64,000 nucleotides of DNA from Angustibacter luteus. GTDB lineage: Bacteria > Actinomycetota > Actinomycetes > Actinomycetales > Angustibacteraceae. The stretch is from contig NZ_BAABFP010000007.1 of the NCBI RefSeq assembly GCF_039541115.1, forward strand, positions 62,001-126,000, read 5' to 3'. Numbering within the stretch: position 1 is the first letter of the stretch; every line of letters begins with the position of its first letter. This document shows, one piece after another, positions 60,313 through 64,000 of this stretch. The notes below the pieces were generated by a model. The model saw only the letters and a program-made list of their open reading frames with translations. It did no database searches and had not been told where the DNA came from. The translations under genes and the position numbers were made by a program.

Positions 60313-60645
60313 TCCCTTGCGTCACACCCGTCACACACGGGTAGTCACCCGTGTGTGACGGGTCACGAATCTGACCGTGCGTGTGCGATCGGCACGCTGC
60401 GTCGACCGACTCGTGATGATTGTGTGTGCACGGTTTGCGATCCCCTTCGGCCTGTGCGCAGGGTGGGGCTCGAACTGAGATCACCCCTGTCTCGAGCGAC
60501 GGGTGCAATGACCTGCACCTGCTGCTCGCCGGGCGCCCGCGTGCGCACCCTGGGGCGGACCTGCCCGGTCCGCCCGGCGGGCCCAGGCCGGGGTGACGCA
60601 GACCGTGCCGCTTGCACGCGGGGTACGGCCGATGAAAGGTACTTC
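60313..60645 (+). other. Long structured leader before the transglycosylase gene
   Basis: This 333-base region has no gene. It begins with the long palindrome at 60326-60363. Other small hairpins are GGTGCA-N6-TGCACC near 60502-60519 and GCGGACC-N5-GGTCCGC at 60555-60573. Cyclic di-AMP (ydaO-type) riboswitches precede cell-wall hydrolase genes in many actinomycetes, so I looked for their conserved core, but I could not match it by eye. The leader may still be regulatory. Confidence 0.4.
60326..60363. terminator. Perfect 17-bp hairpin after phoH
   Basis: Arms 60326-60342 and 60347-60363 are perfect complements around the 4-base loop AGTC, 13 bases after the phoH stop. It is the likely terminator of phoH; there is no U-tract. 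Confidence 0.75.
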
Positions 60646-61281
60646 GTGATTCGACGCGCCCTGCGCCGACCTCTGCTGTCCAGCATGACCGCTCTCGCCG
60701 CGACCGCTGCGGTCGCCGGCGGGATCGCCGCCAACGAGCCCGAAACCGCCGCGGCGGTGGGACCGCGTATGCAGGTCACCGCCGACATGATCGCCGAGCC
60801 CGCCGCGATCGACCCCCGCCCCATCGTCGCCCAGCACAAGCTGCAGGCGGACGCCGCGCAGTACCGGGCGCACCTGCGTGCCCTGGCCAAGGCCAAGGCG
60901 GCCCGCGCCAAGGCCGTCCGGGCCAGGGCCGAGGCCAAGGCACGTGCGAGCCGGGCCAAGGAGCGGGCGCGACTGCTGTCCATGGACCCGCGCTCCATCG
61001 CGCGGGCCCTGATGGGTGACTACGGCTTCGGCTCCGGCCAGTTCAGCTGCCTCAACTCGCTCTGGCAGAAGGAGAGCGGCTGGAACCTGCACGCCAGCAA
61101 CCCGTCGTCCGGCGCCTACGGGATCCCGCAGGCGCTCCCGGGCAGCAAGATGGGCACCGTCGCCAGCGACTGGCGGACGAACCCCGCAACCCAGATCAAG
61201 TGGGGGCTGCAGTACATCCGCACCTCCTACGGCTCGCCGTGCGCGGCCTGGGGGCACAGCCAGTCCAGCGGCTGGTACTGA
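60646..61281 (+). CDS. Secreted transglycosylase-like cell-wall protein
   Basis: This 211-residue protein has a Sec-type signal (basic start IRRALRRP, hydrophobic core about 12-27, Ala-rich end near 37). An Ala/Lys/Arg-rich helical linker follows (about 80-110), then a C-terminal lysozyme-like domain with CLNSLWQKESGWNLHASNPSSGAYGIPQALPG (glutamate in KESGW as likely acid) and WGLQYIRTSYGSPCAAW. Two cysteines could form a disulfide. Members of this actinobacterial group are thought to cleave peptidoglycan. The GTG at 60646 follows GAAAGG by 6 bases. Confidence 0.87.
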   Translation: MIRRALRRPLLSSMTALAATAAVAGGIAANEPETAAAVGPRMQVTADMIAEPAAIDPRPIVAQHKLQADAAQYRAHLRALAKAKAARAKAVRARAEAKARASRAKERARLLSMDPRSIARALMGDYGFGSGQFSCLNSLWQKESGWNLHASNPSSGAYGIPQALPGSKMGTVASDWRTNPATQIKWGLQYIRTSYGSPCAAWGHSQSSGWY

Positions 61282-61305
61282 GCCACCAGCCTCACCAGCT
61301 CGACC

Positions 61306-61335
61306 CGGCCGGCCCCTCGTTCAGGGGGCCGGCCG
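61306..61335. terminator. Bidirectional hairpin terminator overlapping the fumC stop
   Basis: CGGCCGGCCCC (61306-61316) pairs with 61325-61335 in a perfect 11-bp stem. The loop contains the stop codon of fumC (61321-61323). It separates the convergent transglycosylase and fumarase genes. Confidence 0.8.
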
Positions 61336-62739
61336 CGTCATGCCCAGCACGTCCAGCGCCTCGTCCAGCTGCTCGACCGTGAGGTCGCCGCGCTCGACGT
61401 GGCCGAGGTCCAGCACCGCCTGCCGGATGGTCGTGCGGTCAGCGACCGCCTTCTTCGCCACCTTGGCGGCCGCCTCGTAGCCGATCACCCGGTTCAACGG
61501 CGTGACCACCGACGGCGAGGACTCCGCGAGCTCGCGGCACCGCTCGACGTCCGCCTCCAGCCCGTCGATGCACCGGTCGGCGAGCAGCCGGGTGGACGCC
61601 GCGAGCAGCCTCGTCGACTCCAGCACCGCTCGCCCCATCACGGGCATCATCACGTTGAGCTCGAAGCTTCCCGAGGCGCCCGCGAACGTGACGGTGGCGT
61701 CGTGGCCGATCACCTGCGCGCACACCTGCAGCGTGGCCTCCGGGAGCACCGGGTTGACCTTGCCGGGCATGATGCTCGACCCGGGCTGCAGATCCGGCAG
61801 CCGAAGCTCGCCGAGCCCGGCCCGGGGACCGCTGCCCATCCACCGCAGGTCGTTGCAGATCTTCACCAGGCTGACGGCGACGGTGCGCAGCTGACCGGAC
61901 AGCTCCACCAGGCCGTCGCGGGCCCCCTGCGCCTCGAAGTGGTCGTCGGCCTCGGCCAGCGGCAGCCCCGTCGTCCGGGCCAGCTCCTCGACCACCGCCG
62001 CGGCGAACCCGGGCGGGGTGTTGATGCCGGTCCCCACGGCTGTGCCACCCAGCGGCACCTCGGCCACCCGCGGCAGCGTCGAGTGCAGCCGCGCGACCCC
62101 GGACCGCACCTGCGCCGCGTAGCCGCCGAGCTCCTGGCCGAGCGTCACCGGGACCGCGTCCATCAGGTGGGTGCGGCCGGCCTTGACGACGTCCGCGAAC
62201 TCGTTCGCCTTGCGCTGCAACGACTCTGCGAGGTGCTCCAGCGCCGGCACGAGCTCGTGGACGACGGCCGAGGTGGCGGCCAGGTGCAGGCTGGTCGGGA
62301 ACGTGTCGTTGCTGGACTGGGAGGCGTTCACCTGGTCGTTGGGGTGCACCGGGCGGCCCAGTCGCTCGCTCGCCAGCCGGGCCACCACCTCGTTCACGTT
62401 CATGTTCGTTGAGGTGCCCGAGCCGGTCTGGAAGACGTCGATCGGGAACTGGTCGTCGTGCTCGCCGTCCGCGATCTGCTGGGCGGCGGCGCTGATCGCC
62501 TGCGCGACGTCCTCGTCCAGCACGCCGAGCCGGGCGTTGACCACCGCTGCGGCGGCCTTGATCCGGGCCAGGGCGTGGATCACGGCCGGTTCGACCCGGA
62601 CGCCGCTGATCGGGAAGTTCTCGACGGCCCGCTGGGTCTGGGCGCCCCACAGGGCATCCACCGGCACTCGGACCTCACCCATTGTGTCGTGCTCGACCCG
62701 GTACTGCGTGTTCCCCGACTGCTCGCTCTGCTCTGCCAT
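61321..62739 (-). CDS. fumC: Class II fumarate hydratase
   Basis: This 472-residue enzyme interconverts fumarate and malate in the citric acid cycle. Family motifs are [17 protein letters not shown] near residue 105, [13 protein letters not shown] near 140, [15 protein letters not shown] near 190 and the signature [11 protein letters not shown] near 322 with the catalytic serine. It is iron-independent by family. Start ATG 62739; it is divergent from the P-loop kinase gene. Confidence 0.95.
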   Translation of the reverse strand: MAEQSEQSGNTQYRVEHDTMGEVRVPVDALWGAQTQRAVENFPISGVRVEPAVIHALARIKAAAAVVNARLGVLDEDVAQAISAAAQQIADGEHDDQFPIDVFQTGSGTSTNMNVNEVVARLASERLGRPVHPNDQVNASQSSNDTFPTSLHLAATSAVVHELVPALEHLAESLQRKANEFADVVKAGRTHLMDAVPVTLGQELGGYAAQVRSGVARLHSTLPRVAEVPLGGTAVGTGINTPPGFAAAVVEELARTTGLPLAEADDHFEAQGARDGLVELSGQLRTVAVSLVKICNDLRWMGSGPRAGLGELRLPDLQPGSSIMPGKVNPVLPEATLQVCAQVIGHDATVTFAGASGSFELNVMMPVMGRAVLESTRLLAASTRLLADRCIDGLEADVERCRELAESSPSVVTPLNRVIGYEAAAKVAKKAVADRTTIRQAVLDLGHVERGDLTVEQLDEALDVLGMTRPAP

Positions 62740-62799
62740 ACCCCCATCCTCGCGCGGGTCGGCTTGCCGAGCACCTGCGGAGCCGACCACGATGGGGCG

Positions 62800-63435
62800 G
62801 TGGACGTCGACGTGCTGGTTGAACGGGTGAGGGGTCTGGCTGCGGACCCGGCCAGGGCGGGGCAGCGGACGCTGGTCGGGATCACCGGCCCGCCCGGCGC
62901 GGGCAAGTCGACGTTCGCCGAGCTGCTGATCGAGGCGTTGCGGCGCAACGGGATCGTGGCCGTGCTGGTGCCGATGGACGGCTACCACCTGGCTCAGCGA
63001 GTGCTGGACGAGCGCGGCCTGGCCGACGTCAAGGGTGCGCCGCAGACCTTCGACGGCGCGGGCTACCGGGCCCTGCTGGACCGCCTGCGGCAGAACGGGT
63101 CCGACGTCGTCTTCGCGCCGGAGTTCCGCCGCGAGATCGAGGAGCCGGTCGCCGGTGCCATCGCCGTCGGGCCGGCGGTCGAGGTCGTCCTCACCGAGGG
63201 CAACTACCTGCTGCTGGACGACGAGCCCTGGGCGGGCGCCCGCGGGCTGCTCGACGAGGTCTGGTACCTGGATCTGGACCCCCAGGTGCGCCAGGGTCGA
63301 CTCGCTGAGCGCCACCGCCGGTTCGGGCGTTCCGACGAGGACGCCTGGGGGCGCACGACGGGCAGTGACGAGGCCAACGCCGCGCTGGTCGAGGCCGGAC
63401 GGGCCCGAGCGGACCTCGTCGTCCCCCTCGGTTAG
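62800..63435 (+). CDS. P-loop nucleoside/nucleotide kinase family protein
   Basis: This 211-residue kinase has Walker [12 protein letters not shown] at about residues 28-38, PMDGYHL near 66 and the later [11 protein letters not shown] near 131. These match the phosphoribulokinase/uridine kinase/pantothenate kinase superfamily branch often named nucleoside/nucleotide kinase. The sugar or nucleoside substrate is unknown. GTG 62800 is used; no strong ribosome site is seen, and GTG 62812 is possible. Confidence 0.85.
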   Translation: MDVDVLVERVRGLAADPARAGQRTLVGITGPPGAGKSTFAELLIEALRRNGIVAVLVPMDGYHLAQRVLDERGLADVKGAPQTFDGAGYRALLDRLRQNGSDVVFAPEFRREIEEPVAGAIAVGPAVEVVLTEGNYLLLDDEPWAGARGLLDEVWYLDLDPQVRQGRLAERHRRFGRSDEDAWGRTTGSDEANAALVEAGRARADLVVPLG

Positions 63436-63462
63436 CGCGCCTGCGCCAGTCCTTGATACGGC

Positions 63463-64000
63463 TCAGTCCTCGATGTCGCTGGCCCCGTCGACGTCGCCGA
63501 GCACCTCGACGACGCTGACCCGGCCGTCGTCCAGCGCGTAGACGAGCCCGACGACGGCGAGCTCGCCGCGGGCCACCGCGCCCGAGAGCAGGGCGGAGCG
63601 GTCGACGAGCAGCCGGACGGTCTGCCGGACGTGCTCCGCCTCGACCTCCTCGGTCGAGGTGAGCCCGGCCCGTTGGGCGGCCAGCACGCTGGGGGTCACT
63701 CGCTCGACGATGTCCCGGACGAAGCCCGGGGGCAGGACGCCGGTGCGCACGGAGTCCAGCGTCGCCTGCACGGCGCCGCACGAGTCGTGGCCCAGCACGA
63801 CGACCAGCGGGATGGACAGGTGTCCGACGCCGAACTCGACGGAGCCGAGGACCCCGCTGTCGACCACGTGCCCGGCGGTGCGCACCACGAACAGGCGGCC
63901 GAGCCCCTGGTCGAACACGATCTCCGCGGACACCCGGGAGTCCCCGCAGCCGAACACCAGCGCGAACGGGTGCTGGCTGTCGGCGAGCTCGGCCCGCCGG
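63463..64000 (-). CDS. Beta-class carbonic anhydrase, truncated by the window edge
   Basis: The frame runs off the right edge of the window, so the N-terminus is missing; 178 residues are visible. FGCGDSR carries the first zinc cysteine with the Asp-Arg dyad, and VVLGHDSCGAV carries the zinc histidine and second cysteine. VRTAGHVVD and the FGVGHL region are also typical. The enzyme hydrates CO2 to bicarbonate. It converges on the kinase gene with a 27-bp gap. Confidence 0.92.
   Translation of the reverse strand, partial: RRAELADSQHPFALVFGCGDSRVSAEIVFDQGLGRLFVVRTAGHVVDSGVLGSVEFGVGHLSIPLVVVLGHDSCGAVQATLDSVRTGVLPPGFVRDIVERVTPSVLAAQRAGLTSTEEVEAEHVRQTVRLLVDRSALLSGAVARGELAVVGLVYALDDGRVSVVEVLGDVDGASDIED

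Noticed and set aside
60349..60370. A CRP/GlxR-like site in TGTGACGGGTCACG
   Set aside because: The half sites are only 4 bases apart instead of 6, and the bases are part of the longer phoH hairpin.
60313..60645. A cyclic di-AMP (ydaO-type) riboswitch
   Set aside because: Genomic context fits, but the conserved core of that RNA could not be recognised by eye; kept only as an unassigned structured leader.
60632..60649. A five-codon leader ORF (MKGTS) overlapping the transglycosylase start
   Set aside because: It has no separate ribosome site and is so short that chance explains it.

Overview
The window is high-GC DNA (strong G/C preference at third codon positions, many GTG starts, short intergenic gaps) from an actinomycete. 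Mca, the mycothiol S-conjugate amidase, points to a mycothiol-making Actinomycetota member. The greA / DUF4307 / mca / small membrane protein block and the DUF255 / hemolysin III / Z-prenyl transferase / PhoH / fumarase block support the same placement. Genus cannot be fixed from sequence alone. No rRNA, tRNA, CRISPR array, transposase or integrase was seen.

Layout. 1-12.7 kb is mostly housekeeping: the end of a MutL-like ATPase gene, an AI-2E family permease, a small helical protein with a DUF1023 hydrolase, an MBL hydrolase divergent from threonine ammonia-lyase (ilvA), a DrrAB-type ABC exporter behind a possible 15-codon leader ORF, a LigD-type polymerase, an ArsR/SRPBCC pair with a clear operator and leaderless promoter, greA, a DUF4307 protein, mca and a small membrane protein. 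12.6-24 kb carries envelope glycosyltransferases with an ApbE-like protein, two FAD enzymes, tryptophan 2,3-dioxygenase, a Ni/Co permease and a flavin monooxygenase gene broken by a 2-bp frameshift.

24-31 kb is a catabolic cluster for a sugar or sugar acid: IlvD/EDD dehydratase, IclR regulator, FAH-family hydrolase, Zn-dependent dehydrogenase, two SDRs and an SMP-30 lactonase. Together they fit a non-phosphorylative route ending in hydrolysis of a diketo-deoxy acid. 30.9-40.2 kb holds the most unusual locus: a two-gene Tc-toxin-like operon. It encodes a compact 1151-residue TcA-like protein with TPR-like repeats, and a 1962-residue fused SpvB/TcdB/RHS protein whose variable C-terminus has several membrane segments and an HETGH zincin motif. 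40.4-52.2 kb is a near-complete myo-inositol catabolic operon (iolG, iolC, aldolase, iolB, iolD, iolE, second iolG, mmsA/iolA, TauE-type permease). It is divergent from a GntR/UTRA regulator, which is followed by another Gfo/Idh oxidoreductase.

52.4-64 kb returns to the core: DUF255 protein, hemolysin III, isoprenyl transferase, a GGDEF-EAL protein, PIN-PhoH ATPase, a secreted transglycosylase-like protein behind a 333-bp leader, fumC, a P-loop kinase and a truncated beta-carbonic anhydrase. From memory, the core genes follow the order greA-Rv1081c-mca-Rv1083-Rv1084-Rv1085c-Rv1086 of Mycobacterium tuberculosis. If so, about 39.7 kb of accessory metabolism plus the Tc locus sits between the counterparts of Rv1083 and Rv1084.
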